Origin: Hyphomicrobiales bacterium
GTDB taxonomy: Bacteria > Pseudomonadota > Alphaproteobacteria > Rhizobiales > Xanthobacteraceae
Reading direction: 5' to 3'
Length of the DNA: 64,000 bases
Assembly: GCA_021732215.1 (NCBI GenBank)
Contig: JAKFVL010000003.1
Location: forward strand, 114,676-178,675
A program made the translations under genes and the position numbers. This document shows positions 46,968 to 55,511 of this stretch, piece by piece. Position 1 is the first letter of the stretch; each line of letters starts with the position of its first letter. The notes under the pieces were generated by a model. The model searched no databases, had not been told where the DNA came from, and saw nothing but the letters and a program-made list of their open reading frames with translations.

Positions 46968-49634
46968 ATGAGCGGCGTTAACGAGATCAGATCGGCATTC
47001 CTGAATTATTTCGGCAAGAACGGCCACGAGATCGTGCCGTCATCGCCGCTCGTGCCGCGCAACGACCCGACGCTGATGTTCACCAACGCCGGCATGGTGC
47101 AGTTCAAGAACGTCTTTACCGGACTGGAAAAGCGGCCGTATCAGCGCGCGACGACGTCGCAGAAATGCGTTCGCGCCGGCGGTAAGCACAACGATCTCGA
47201 CAATGTCGGCTATACCGCGCGCCATCTCACCTTCTTCGAGATGCTGGGCAACTTTTCGTTCGGCGACTACTTCAAGGAGCGCGCGGTCGAACTTGCCTGG
47301 AACCTTGTCACCAAGGAGTTCGGGCTGAAAAAGGACAAGCTGCTCGTCACGGTCTATCACACCGATGACGAGGCGGCCGGTTACTGGAAGAAGATCGCGG
47401 GCTTCTCGGATGACCGCATCATCCGCATCCCGACGTCGGACAATTTCTGGGCGATGGGCGACACCGGCCCGTGCGGTCCGTGTTCGGAAATTTTTATTGA
47501 TCGCGGCGAGCACATCCAGGGTGGGCCTCCGGGCAGTCCGGAGGAAGACGGCGACCGCTTTCTTGAATTCTGGAATCTGGTCTTCATGCAGTACGAGCAG
47601 GTGACGAAGGAGGAGCGCGTGCCGCTGCCGCGACCTTCGATCGACACCGGCATGGGGCTGGAGCGCATGGCCGCCATCCTGCAGGGCGCCGACAGCGTCT
47701 TCGAGACCGATCTGTTCAAGAACGTCATCGACGCCACTGCTTCTGCCTTGGGGCACGGAGCGACCGCGCAGAACGTCGCGTCGTTCCGTGTGATCGCCGA
47801 TCATCTGCGTTCCTCGTCGTTCCTGATCGCCGACGGCGTGCTGCCTTCGAACGAGGGCCGCGGTTACGTGCTGCGCCGGATCATGCGCCGCGCGATGCGC
47901 CATGCGCAGTTGCTCGGCGCCAAGGACCCGCTGATGTACCGGCTGGTGTGGGCGCTGGTGCGCGAGATGGGTCAGGCCTATCCGGAACTGGTGCGCGCCG
48001 AATCCCTGATCGAGGAAACGCTGCGGCTGGAAGAAACCCGTTTCCGCAAGACGCTGGAGCGGGGCCTGTCGATTCTCGATGAGGAAAGCCGGTCGTTGAA
48101 ATCCGGGGATCGCCTGAAGGGCGAGACCGCGTTTACGCTCTATGATACTTACGGCTTCCCGCTCGATCTCACGCAAGACGCGCTACGCTCGCGCAACATC
48201 GATGTCGACCTCGATGCGTTCAACGTCGCGATGGAGAAGCAGCGCGTCAAGGCGCGCGCATCGTGGGCAGGCTCGGGCGATACTGCATCCGAGGCCGTGT
48301 GGTTCGGTCTGCGCGAAAAACATGGCGCGACCGAGTTTCTCGGTTATGAGACCGAAAGCGCCGAAGGCGTTGCGGCCGCGCTGGTGAAGGATGGCGCGGA
48401 AGCAAAGGAACTGAAGAAGGGCGAGAGCGGGTCGGTCGTTCTCAACCAGACGCCGTTCTACGCCGAGTCGGGCGGTCAGGTCGGCGACACCGGCATGCTG
48501 GTTGGCGAAGGCGGTCTGCGTTTTCGCGTGACCGATACGCAAAAGAAGGCCGGCGACCTGTTCGCGCATATCGGCACTGTCGAACAAGGCACGCTGAAAC
48601 CTGGCGTTGCGCTTGCGTTGGAGGTCGATCCGGCGCGGCGCGGCGCGATCCGCGCCAATCACTCGGCGACGCATTTGTTGCACGAGGCGCTGCGGCTGGT
48701 GCTGGGTGATCACATTGCCCAGCGCGGGTCGCTGGTATCTCCGGAGCGGCTGCGCTTCGACTTCGCGCACACCAAACCGATCACGCCAGATGAACTGCGC
48801 AAGATCGAGGACATCGCCAACGATGTCGTGGTCGAGAACGGCGCGGTCACCACGCGGCTGATGGCGGTGGACGATGCGCGGGCCGCCGGCGCGCGTGCGC
48901 TGTTCGGCGAGAAATACGGCGACGAGGTGCGCGTCGTGTCGATGGGCGCCGGGAGCGGCAATACGCTCGGCTGGTCGGTGGAATTGTGCGGCGGCACGCA
49001 TGTGAAGCGCACCGGCGACATCGGTCTGATTTCGATCACCGGCGAGAGCGCGGTGGCCTCCGGCGTGAGGCGCATCGAGGCGCTGACCGGCAAAACCGCG
49101 CGGCACCACGCCAACAGCAACATCCAGCTTGCTCGCACGGCGGCTGCCGAATTGAAAACGACGCTGGACGACATGCCCTCCCGCGTCGCCGCATTGATCG
49201 AGGAGCGCAAGAAGCTCGAGCGCGATCTGGCCGACGCACGCAAGAAATTGGCGATGGGCGGCGGTGCATCCGCCGGCGGTAGCGCACCCGCGACCGACAT
49301 CCGCACCATCGGCGATGTGAAGTTTTTCGCCCGCGCCGTACAGGGCATCGAGATGAAGGATCTCAAGAGCCTCGCCGACGACGGCAAAAAGCGTGTCGGG
49401 CAGGGCGTCGTCGCAATCGTCGGCGTTACCGAAGACGGCAAGGCCGGTGTTGTCGTCGGCGTCACGCCTGATCTCACGTCGCGCTATAGCGCGGTCGATC
49501 TGGTCAAGGTCGCCTCCGAGGCGCTTGGCGGCAAGGGCGGCGGTGGCCGACCCGACATGGCGCAGGCCGGCGGCCCCGATGGTTCAAAGGCGGATGCCGC
49601 GCTGGAAGCCATCGCGAGCGCAATGGCCGGATAA
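46968..49634 (+). CDS. alaS: Alanine-tRNA ligase
   Basis: From the ATG at 46968 the enzyme has 888 residues. It contains the class II aminoacylation core (R-S-A-F-L-N-Y-F motif 1 region, [28 protein letters not shown]), the editing domain zinc ligands N-H-S-A-T-H-L-L-H and C-G-G-T-H-V, and the C-terminal C-Ala domain. A longer frame from 46803 lacks family likeness. It charges tRNA-Ala and clears Ser/Gly mischarging. Confidence 0.97.
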   Translation: MSGVNEIRSAFLNYFGKNGHEIVPSSPLVPRNDPTLMFTNAGMVQFKNVFTGLEKRPYQRATTSQKCVRAGGKHNDLDNVGYTARHLTFFEMLGNFSFGDYFKERAVELAWNLVTKEFGLKKDKLLVTVYHTDDEAAGYWKKIAGFSDDRIIRIPTSDNFWAMGDTGPCGPCSEIFIDRGEHIQGGPPGSPEEDGDRFLEFWNLVFMQYEQVTKEERVPLPRPSIDTGMGLERMAAILQGADSVFETDLFKNVIDATASALGHGATAQNVASFRVIADHLRSSSFLIADGVLPSNEGRGYVLRRIMRRAMRHAQLLGAKDPLMYRLVWALVREMGQAYPELVRAESLIEETLRLEETRFRKTLERGLSILDEESRSLKSGDRLKGETAFTLYDTYGFPLDLTQDALRSRNIDVDLDAFNVAMEKQRVKARASWAGSGDTASEAVWFGLREKHGATEFLGYETESAEGVAAALVKDGAEAKELKKGESGSVVLNQTPFYAESGGQVGDTGMLVGEGGLRFRVTDTQKKAGDLFAHIGTVEQGTLKPGVALALEVDPARRGAIRANHSATHLLHEALRLVLGDHIAQRGSLVSPERLRFDFAHTKPITPDELRKIEDIANDVVVENGAVTTRLMAVDDARAAGARALFGEKYGDEVRVVSMGAGSGNTLGWSVELCGGTHVKRTGDIGLISITGESAVASGVRRIEALTGKTARHHANSNIQLARTAAAELKTTLDDMPSRVAALIEERKKLERDLADARKKLAMGGGASAGGSAPATDIRTIGDVKFFARAVQGIEMKDLKSLADDGKKRVGQGVVAIVGVTEDGKAGVVVGVTPDLTSRYSAVDLVKVASEALGGKGGGGRPDMAQAGGPDGSKADAALEAIASAMAG

Positions 49635-50420
49635 TCATTTGAACGCAGGCCTCCGCTTCGCCAGAAACGCCGCGATGCCTTCTTTCGCGTCCTCTGTCGT
49701 CGTGGTGTTGGCGATCTCGCGGCCCTCAAGCTCCATCTGCTCTTCGAGGCTGTTGCCGAGCGTGCACAGCAGCAGCTTCTTGACCACGCCGTTGGCATGC
49801 AGCGGGCCGTCTGCGAATTTCCGGGCGAGGGCCATCGCCGACGCCTGAAGCTCCGCATCCGGCACGATGCTGGTGACGACGCCCCAGTCACAGGCCTCGC
49901 GCGCGCTCAGCACGCGGTTGGTCAGCATCAGTTCCTGTGTGCGGCGCATGCCGATCAGGCGCGGCATGTAGTAAGTCGAGCTGCCGTCCGGGCTCAGCCC
50001 GCCCGCGGTGTAGGCCATGATGAACTTCGCGGATTCGGCTGCGATCACGATATCCCCGATCATCGCGAGACTGAATCCCGCGCCCGCCGCCGTTCCGTTC
50101 ACCGCGATGATGACCACAGGCGTCATCCGCGCGAAGGTCGAGACCGCCTTGTGCAGTTCGTCGGCGACCTGTTTGATCCTGAGACGGGTCTCGTCTCCGA
50201 AGGTCGCGAACGATTTCAGATCGCCGCCGGCGCTGAACATCTTGCCGTTGCCGGTGATAAGAACGACCTTCACGGACTTGTCGGTGTCGCAGATCAGCGC
50301 GGCGCGCGAGAGGTCTGTCGCCAGCGCCAGATTCATCGCATTGGCGGCGTCGGGGCGATTGAGCGTGATGCGGGCGATGCGATCGGCGATATCGAGCGTG
50401 AGCGTCTCAAAGGCTGGCAT
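49635..50420 (-). CDS. Enoyl-CoA hydratase/isomerase family protein
   Basis: The ATG at 50420 (GGGGAAA upstream) gives 261 residues of the crotonase fold. The CoA-binding/oxyanion motifs are G-K-M-F-S-A-G-G-D-L-K (about 58-68) and G-T-A-A-G-A-G-F-S-L-A-M-I-G-D. The position of the second classical catalytic Glu has S-P-D-G-S-S, as in PaaG-like isomerase/hydratases. It ends 1 base after alaS on the opposite strand. Substrate not readable. Confidence 0.87.
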   Translation of the reverse strand: MPAFETLTLDIADRIARITLNRPDAANAMNLALATDLSRAALICDTDKSVKVVLITGNGKMFSAGGDLKSFATFGDETRLRIKQVADELHKAVSTFARMTPVVIIAVNGTAAGAGFSLAMIGDIVIAAESAKFIMAYTAGGLSPDGSSTYYMPRLIGMRRTQELMLTNRVLSAREACDWGVVTSIVPDAELQASAMALARKFADGPLHANGVVKKLLLCTLGNSLEEQMELEGREIANTTTTEDAKEGIAAFLAKRRPAFK

Positions 50421-50568
50421 GCGTTTCCCCATAACCGATGCGTCTGTGCGCATCTGCGGAGCGATGCTAACGCAGGCAACGCAGGTGTAAACAGCGCGTT
50501 TCGGTCACGCGAAACGTGGTGCGGCCCCCTTGAAGGGACCGCGACCGGCATCGATGGCGGCTGATGGC

Positions 50569-51078
50569 TCAGGGCTTCTTCGAAAACACGTAGTCGGTCG
50601 AATACGCCACGCTCTGCAACTCGCCGGCCTTGGCGCAGGTCCCGCTGGCCTTGCCGCCGACGGTGTTGATGCGCTGGATCGTCGTCGCGCCCGTCAGCTT
50701 GCCGGTGCCACGGCTGGATGCGACCGCGAGCTTGACCCACGGCACATCCTTGTCGCCCGTCGGGGCGGGAACGACCGCGAGAATCTTGCCGGTGAGGGAA
50801 CTACCATCGGTGAGATCCCACGCCGGGCCGACGCCGTGCCAGCCCACGGTCTTGCCATCGAGAATCAGGGTCGCGATCGGCTCGCGGCCGGCCCAGCCGA
50901 GCTTGCCGTCCTTTTCCTTGCACTCGTAAACCTGCGCGCCTTCGGCATGCAGCGTCAGGAACGCGGTTTCGCCCGCAGCCTCGATTTCCGCCGGCAGCTT
51001 GGTTTGCGCGGCAGCGATTGATGCGAAAGCCATTGGCGTGGCAACCGCCAGAGTGGCAATCAGGATGTGTCGTTTCAT
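50569..51078 (-). CDS. DUF3455 domain exported protein
   Basis: The 169-residue protein has a signal peptide ending I-A-A-A-Q (about residue 25). The mature part includes G-A-Q-V-Y-E-C-K and A-S-G-T-C-A-K-A-G, characteristic of DUF3455, and two cysteines that may pair. GGGAGGAAGC precedes the ATG. The function of the family is unknown. Confidence 0.82.
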   Translation of the reverse strand: MKRHILIATLAVATPMAFASIAAAQTKLPAEIEAAGETAFLTLHAEGAQVYECKEKDGKLGWAGREPIATLILDGKTVGWHGVGPAWDLTDGSSLTGKILAVVPAPTGDKDVPWVKLAVASSRGTGKLTGATTIQRINTVGGKASGTCAKAGELQSVAYSTDYVFSKKP

Positions 51079-51161
51079 GTGGCGCTTCCTCCCGTTGTTT
51101 CGGGAGTCTTCGCTTCCGGGCAGCGGGACGTTACGCCGTTGCTTGGGCCATCACTTGACGA

Positions 51162-52376
51162 TCATTTCGCCATCGCCGCCGTCAGGTTCACCGCCACCTT
51201 GTCGAGGAACCCGGATGTCGAGAGCCAGCGCTGGTCCGCGCCGACCAGCAGCGCCAGATCCTTGGTCATGAATCCGGCCTCCACGGTATCGACGCAGACC
51301 CGCTCCAGCGTCTTGGCGAAGGTCATCAGATCGTCGTTGCTGTCCAGCTTGGCGCGGTGGGCGAGGCCCTGCGTCCACGCGAAGATCGAGGCGATCGAGT
51401 TGGTCGAGGTTTCCTTGCCCTTCTGATGCTCGCGGTAATGCCGCGTCACTGTGCCGTGGGCGGCTTCGGCCTCAACCACCTGACCGTCAGGCGTCAGCAG
51501 CACCGAGGTCATCAGGCCCAGCGAGCCGTAGCCCTGCGCCACGGTGTCGGACTGCACGTCGCCGTCGTAGTTCTTGCACGCCCACACATAGCCGCCGGAC
51601 CACTTCAGCGCGGACGCCACCATGTCGTCGATCAGCCGGTGCTCGTAGGTCAGGCCCTTGGCCTCGAAATCCTTCTTGAACTCGGCGTCGTAGATATCCT
51701 GGAAGATGTCCTTGAAGCGGCCGTCATAGACTTTGAGAATGGTGTTCTTGGTCGAGAGATACACCGGATAGCCGCGCGACAGCCCGTAGTTGAGCGAGGC
51801 GCGGGCGAAATCCTTGATCGAGCCGTCGAGATTGTACATGCCCATGGCGACGCCGGATTCGGGCGCCTTGAACACTTCCTTTTCGATCACGGTGCCGTCC
51901 TCGCCGACGAATTTCATCGACAGGGTGCCCTTGGTCGGGAACTTGAAGTCGGTGGCGCGATACTGGTCGCCATAGGCATGACGCCCGATGATGATCGGCT
52001 TGGTCCAGCCCGGCACGAGGCGCGGCACGTTCTTGCAGATGATCGGTTCGCGGAAGATCACGCCGCCGAGAATGTTGCGGATGGTGCCGTTCGGCGACTT
52101 CCACATTTCCTTGAGGCCGAATTCCTTCACGCGGGCTTCGTCCGGCGTGATGGTGGCGCATTTGACGCCGACGCCGACCGTCTTGATGGCGTTGGCCGCG
52201 TCCACCGTCACCTTGTCGTTGGTCTTGTCGCGATACTCCATGCCAAGGTCGAAATACATCAGCTCGACATCGAGGAACGGCAGGATCAGCTTGTCCTTGA
52301 TGTATTGCCAGATGATCCGGGTCATCTCGTCGCCGTCGAGTTCGACAACCGGGTTCTTGACCTTGATTTTCGCCAT
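51162..52376 (-). CDS. icd: NADP-dependent isocitrate dehydrogenase
   Basis: The ATG at 52376 gives 404 residues matching the homodimeric, eukaryote-like type II IDH: opening [19 protein letters not shown], substrate-binding [12 protein letters not shown], and N-Y-D-G-D-V-Q-S-D and H-G-T-V-T-R-H near the C-terminus. It oxidises isocitrate to 2-oxoglutarate in the citric acid cycle and supplies NADPH. Confidence 0.96.
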   Translation of the reverse strand: MAKIKVKNPVVELDGDEMTRIIWQYIKDKLILPFLDVELMYFDLGMEYRDKTNDKVTVDAANAIKTVGVGVKCATITPDEARVKEFGLKEMWKSPNGTIRNILGGVIFREPIICKNVPRLVPGWTKPIIIGRHAYGDQYRATDFKFPTKGTLSMKFVGEDGTVIEKEVFKAPESGVAMGMYNLDGSIKDFARASLNYGLSRGYPVYLSTKNTILKVYDGRFKDIFQDIYDAEFKKDFEAKGLTYEHRLIDDMVASALKWSGGYVWACKNYDGDVQSDTVAQGYGSLGLMTSVLLTPDGQVVEAEAAHGTVTRHYREHQKGKETSTNSIASIFAWTQGLAHRAKLDSNDDLMTFAKTLERVCVDTVEAGFMTKDLALLVGADQRWLSTSGFLDKVAVNLTAAMAK

Positions 52377-52562
52377 GGGGAAGGGGGCCTTACCTTGGAG
52401 GGCGTAATGACGGGCGGGGAGGGCCGCAAGCGGCCCGATGGGCTGCCTATAGCATCCGGACACGAACGCTGGAAGGAGGATTGAAGGCAGCCTAACGTCG
52501 CGTAAAGCGGCTTTGTCACCAATCCCACAGCGAGGAGGTCGCGAGCATCTCGAGCGGCAAAC

Positions 52563-53432
52563 TTAACCTCGCAATTTTTCCAGTAACGGAAGCTCTGCAA
52601 TCAAGTCGTCTTCAACGCCTCTGTTTGTTTGAATTTTCCTCCGATTACCACTCAGACGATCTCTCGCCAAACTGCAGTAATCAGCGCTGACATCAATTCC
52701 GATGAAATGTCTGCCCAACTCGCGTGCAACTTTGCAAGTTGTGCCACTACCGCTCATTGGATCCAAAACGAGGTCATCTATGTTTGACCAAGAACGAATA
52801 TGATCTCGAGCCAACTCGCAGGGGAACGGAGCCGGATGTCCTTTGGCTTCCTGATCTTCGGCGTTTTTCCCAACCACGTATTCCCAAATGTTTCCTTTGA
52901 TTTTTTGACTTTTGACTGGGTTGGCCATCTTCTTTCGCTTTTGTTGCCCTTTAGAATAATTCTTGTATGTCGTACTCTGAAGCTCAAGTCCTGCATGAAG
53001 GCAATCAATCATAATTGGGTTATGGGTTTTCACGACGCCTTTGCTAAACACGAACATGTACTCAAATTCATTATTGTAGCGACGGCGATAAATTTGCGGG
53101 ATTGGATTTCGTTTTCGAAAGATCATCGTGTCGTGCAGATTGAAGCCGACTTTCTGAAAATGCAGAGCTTGCCTAAAGCTACTACCTGTCTCTGATCCAG
53201 CGATAGTCGCATCCCCCACAACCCACACTACAACGCTGCCGCTCTTAACTACGCGATATAGTTCGGTCACCAGGGCTTCGAATGGAAAACTGTAGCCTTC
53301 GTAAACTCTCAGATTGTCGTAAGGTGGCGATGTCAAAACCATATCAATCGAGGCATCCGGAAGTCCTTTCAGGACGTTCACGCAATCATCTTGAATGATT
53401 GTATCGACCAATCGAGCCATCGACATGTTCAT
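52563..53432 (-). CDS. DNA methyltransferase of a type II restriction-modification system
   Basis: At 289 residues, it has motif IV (M-V-L-T-S-P-P-Y-D-N-L-R, about 31-42) before the SAM motif (L-V-L-D-P-M-S-G-S-G-T-T, about 222-233), the beta-class order. The S-P-P-Y form is usual in N4-cytosine enzymes, whereas adenine enzymes mostly have D/N-P-P-Y; hence m4C is more likely, but not certain. Its ATG overlaps the stop of the HindIII-like endonuclease gene by four bases. Lines I counted here are 40% and 53% G+C against about 64% around, so the pair looks acquired. Confidence 0.88.
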   Translation of the reverse strand: MNMSMARLVDTIIQDDCVNVLKGLPDASIDMVLTSPPYDNLRVYEGYSFPFEALVTELYRVVKSGSVVVWVVGDATIAGSETGSSFRQALHFQKVGFNLHDTMIFRKRNPIPQIYRRRYNNEFEYMFVFSKGVVKTHNPIMIDCLHAGLELQSTTYKNYSKGQQKRKKMANPVKSQKIKGNIWEYVVGKNAEDQEAKGHPAPFPCELARDHIRSWSNIDDLVLDPMSGSGTTCKVARELGRHFIGIDVSADYCSLARDRLSGNRRKIQTNRGVEDDLIAELPLLEKLRG

Positions 53433-54244
53433 GCAAATCCCAAAATGCCATTTTCGCTGACATTGCGAATTACGCGCTCTTTGCTGTCAATCTTATGCAC
53501 TGAGATCAATTCGCGTAAGGCGTCTTCGTGGCTCATACGCATGATTCTTTCACGTTGTTGCGCTAGAAAAGTAAGTGCTTCGTCTTTAGCAATTTTGATC
53601 GACTCAATCGCTGCCTGCTTTTCTGCCGTCCAAAGTTCGCCAATGCTTGTTGAAAATCCGAGCATAGGTCTATTGACGGCTGACCAATAGGAGTGCGCCT
53701 CTTTGGATGGATTTAGAGATTCAACCGATTGAAAGATACTGAGCAAAAGCTCTTCCGCTCTATTTCGGCCCTCCTTAGCTGAATACTTCACAAGCACAGA
53801 CAGATGAGAGTAGGTGAAGATACAAACATTCAACGAAGTTGCTTGCTGGTAGATTTGGCTGCTCTTTGAAGGAAGTTGATAAATTGGGCATACAACCATC
53901 GCGTGGGGTTTGCCTCGTTTCCAAACGTTCATCGCGGAAACTTTGAAATCTTTTTGATTCTTTGCCGTGCGACTTAGGCGGAACGTCTTCGCGTCTGCCA
54001 CAAAACTGAACTTAGTAGCGAACGCCTCCACGTCGGATGAATCCCCACGTTCTGCAAGGACGAGACTCTTTAGGCCTATAAATTTATACGCTTCGCATAG
54101 GAGGGCGTCGGTGTATTTAGAATACAATTTTTCTTCAGATGAATCGTGAGCATATGATTCCGGAATGTCGCCGCAGAGCCGCAGATGGTCTAGCAAGGAT
54201 TGAATGCCGTCTTTTTTTATTTCGGCACTAAGTTCTCGCTCCAT
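53429..54244 (-). CDS. HindIII-family type II restriction endonuclease
   Basis: The 271-residue product contains the HindIII active-site block almost unchanged: Glu65 in A-E-R-G-D, Asp84-Ala-Lys86 and Asp99 within F-V-A-D-A-K-T-F-R-L-S-R-T-A-K-N-Q-K-D-F. This lines up with Glu86, Asp108, Lys110 and Asp123 of R.HindIII as I recall that sequence. It is therefore a probable Mg-dependent endonuclease, perhaps also cutting AAGCTT. The ATG chosen gives an N-terminus about 21 residues shorter than HindIII; the frame is open for 44 more codons upstream (to 54376) without a standard start codon. A line counted inside the gene is 48% G+C. It is cotranscribed with the methylase. Confidence 0.88.
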   Translation of the reverse strand: MERELSAEIKKDGIQSLLDHLRLCGDIPESYAHDSSEEKLYSKYTDALLCEAYKFIGLKSLVLAERGDSSDVEAFATKFSFVADAKTFRLSRTAKNQKDFKVSAMNVWKRGKPHAMVVCPIYQLPSKSSQIYQQATSLNVCIFTYSHLSVLVKYSAKEGRNRAEELLLSIFQSVESLNPSKEAHSYWSAVNRPMLGFSTSIGELWTAEKQAAIESIKIAKDEALTFLAQQRERIMRMSHEDALRELISVHKIDSKERVIRNVSENGILGFA

Positions 54245-54445
54245 TCTTGAAGAGTCATCTACAAAACTCCCGCTCAGCTTCCGAAGTTCGTCGATCCAGT
54301 AACGACGTCTCTCGATCGCATTCGTCGAAATTAAAGCCGTCGTTCCTACCTCGTGCTGCGGAAAGAATCCTACCCGTCAGCTTGTTAGCCGTTTAGATCA
54401 CAAATCCGAAGTCTTACAAGATTCACGAAACGCAAAAACTGTCTG

Positions 54446-54479
54446 TTGACATGTTCTGAGACAGGATTATAATCCTGTC
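54446..54479 (+). promoter_or_regulatory. Consensus sigma-70 promoter overlapped by a perfect palindrome
   Basis: TTGACA (54446-54451) is followed after 16 bp by TATAAT (54468-54473). The -10 box sits in the centre of GACAGGATTATAATCCTGTC (54460-54479), a perfect 20-bp palindrome and a natural operator. It is read rightward into the structured non-coding element; transcription should begin near 54480. Confidence 0.8.
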
Positions 54480-55010
54480 ATCCCGTCCCATGATGAGGGG
54501 CGATACGCGATCGTCACGGATTGCGGGGCGGGGTGCGGTGGACGCGGCAGCGTCAGGCGCGGACGTGAGGTGGTTGGGGATGTCTGCTCTCTCCTTATCG
54601 GAGACACCAGACGTCTATGGACCCGCTTTGCTGAAGCGCGGACGACGGCGCTGCGCGTTGCGGGCCAGGGCGGAGATGCGCCCTACCTGCGACGCCTTGC
54701 GCGCCGGCCCAAGTCGTGTGGTCCCGAGGCCCGCCGCTGGCCTCAAGGGAGCGGAGCGCCTGCATTGCCATCCGGCACGCGGGAAACCACCGGAGTTGTT
54801 CCGGACAGCTCAATCCCGACGGTGACGACCCAAAGCGTATCAATCGCCACCGGGGCGAGCACGAAGCAAGCCGAAAAAACCATCGCGTGCGGAACGCCGG
54901 GTGACACTGGCGAACCCGTGGTGACTAACTCGTGTGTCTAAACTCATTTTACACACGAGGCTGCGGGTGCGTCATGCGCCCGGCGTTCCGCGCGCCCTCA
55001 TCAAGGGGCG
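54480..55010 (+). ncRNA. Candidate structured non-coding RNA element
   Basis: This 0.5-kb segment begins right at a consensus promoter and has no believable ORF; short open frames (for example 54490-54825) have repetitive Arg/Ala/Gly composition. At its 3' side 54885-54903 can pair with 54977-54995 over 19 positions (two G-U), enclosing a 9-bp hairpin CTCGTGTGT / ACACACGAG (54929-54937, 54951-54959). Competing local hairpins are CGGGT/ACCCG (54898-54902, 54914-54918) and CGGGTGC/GCGCCCG (54964-54970, 54976-54982). From memory similar sequence recurs in Bradyrhizobium-type genomes. No T-run terminator is seen; a weak CGCCC / GGGCG hairpin lies near 54994-55010. Confidence 0.5.
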
Positions 55011-55090
55011 AGAGATGGAAGGCGAGTTTGGGAATACGGCGAACCCCGCGCCGATAAGAACAGGGGTGATGATGCGTGTCTGAATTTCAG
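55011..55090. other. Short spacer without recognisable content
   Basis: I see no gene or strong structure between the structured element and the following repeat. Confidence 0.4.
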
Positions 55091-55220
55091 TGTCGTCCCT
55101 GCGGACGCAGGGACCCATAGCCTCTGTGCCAATTGGGAATCGCAAGAGTCGCCTGGTCACTTCCATCATCCGCAAAACGCCTGCTGCGGCGTATGGGTCC
55201 CCGCTTTCGCGGGGACGACA
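55091..55220. repeat. Paired palindromic repeat, GTCGTCCCTGCG family
   Basis: TGTCGTCCCTGCG...GCAGGGACCCATAG and GTATGGGTCCCCGC...GCGGGGACGACA mirror each other; sister of 26259-26384. A GTCATGCCCGGGCTTGACCCCGGGCAT hairpin follows at about 55290-55316. Confidence 0.75.
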
Positions 55221-55511
55221 TAGAATGTGACGCTTGCGTCCGCGCCCCGGAATGACGGAGGTAGCGAACTGCGCTCCCACTCTCGATCGTCATGCCCGGG
55301 CTTGACCCCGGGCATCGATCTTTAACAGGAGAAAAACGGCCGCCTCACCCTCCGCACGAGATTCAAAAGAATGGCCTAGGCCCATTATTTTGCTTGAGAA
55401 ATTGGTGCGGACGCGCGAACGAAGGCGCAGGTCAAGGCGGGCGCTGGCCGGGCTCAGAGGTTGAATCAGAATCTTAACAACTTGAATCAGAAGGCGAGCG
55501 GAAAGCGAACA

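Noticed and set aside
52563..53432. Solitary cell-cycle methylase CcrM
   Set aside because: The motif is S-P-P-Y rather than D-P-P-Y, the CcrM C-terminal domain is missing, and it is coupled to a restriction endonuclease gene.
54490..54941. Overlapping short frames in the structured element
   Set aside because: Several frames are open at once with biased Arg/Gly/Ala composition and no ribosome site; RNA structure explains the segment better.
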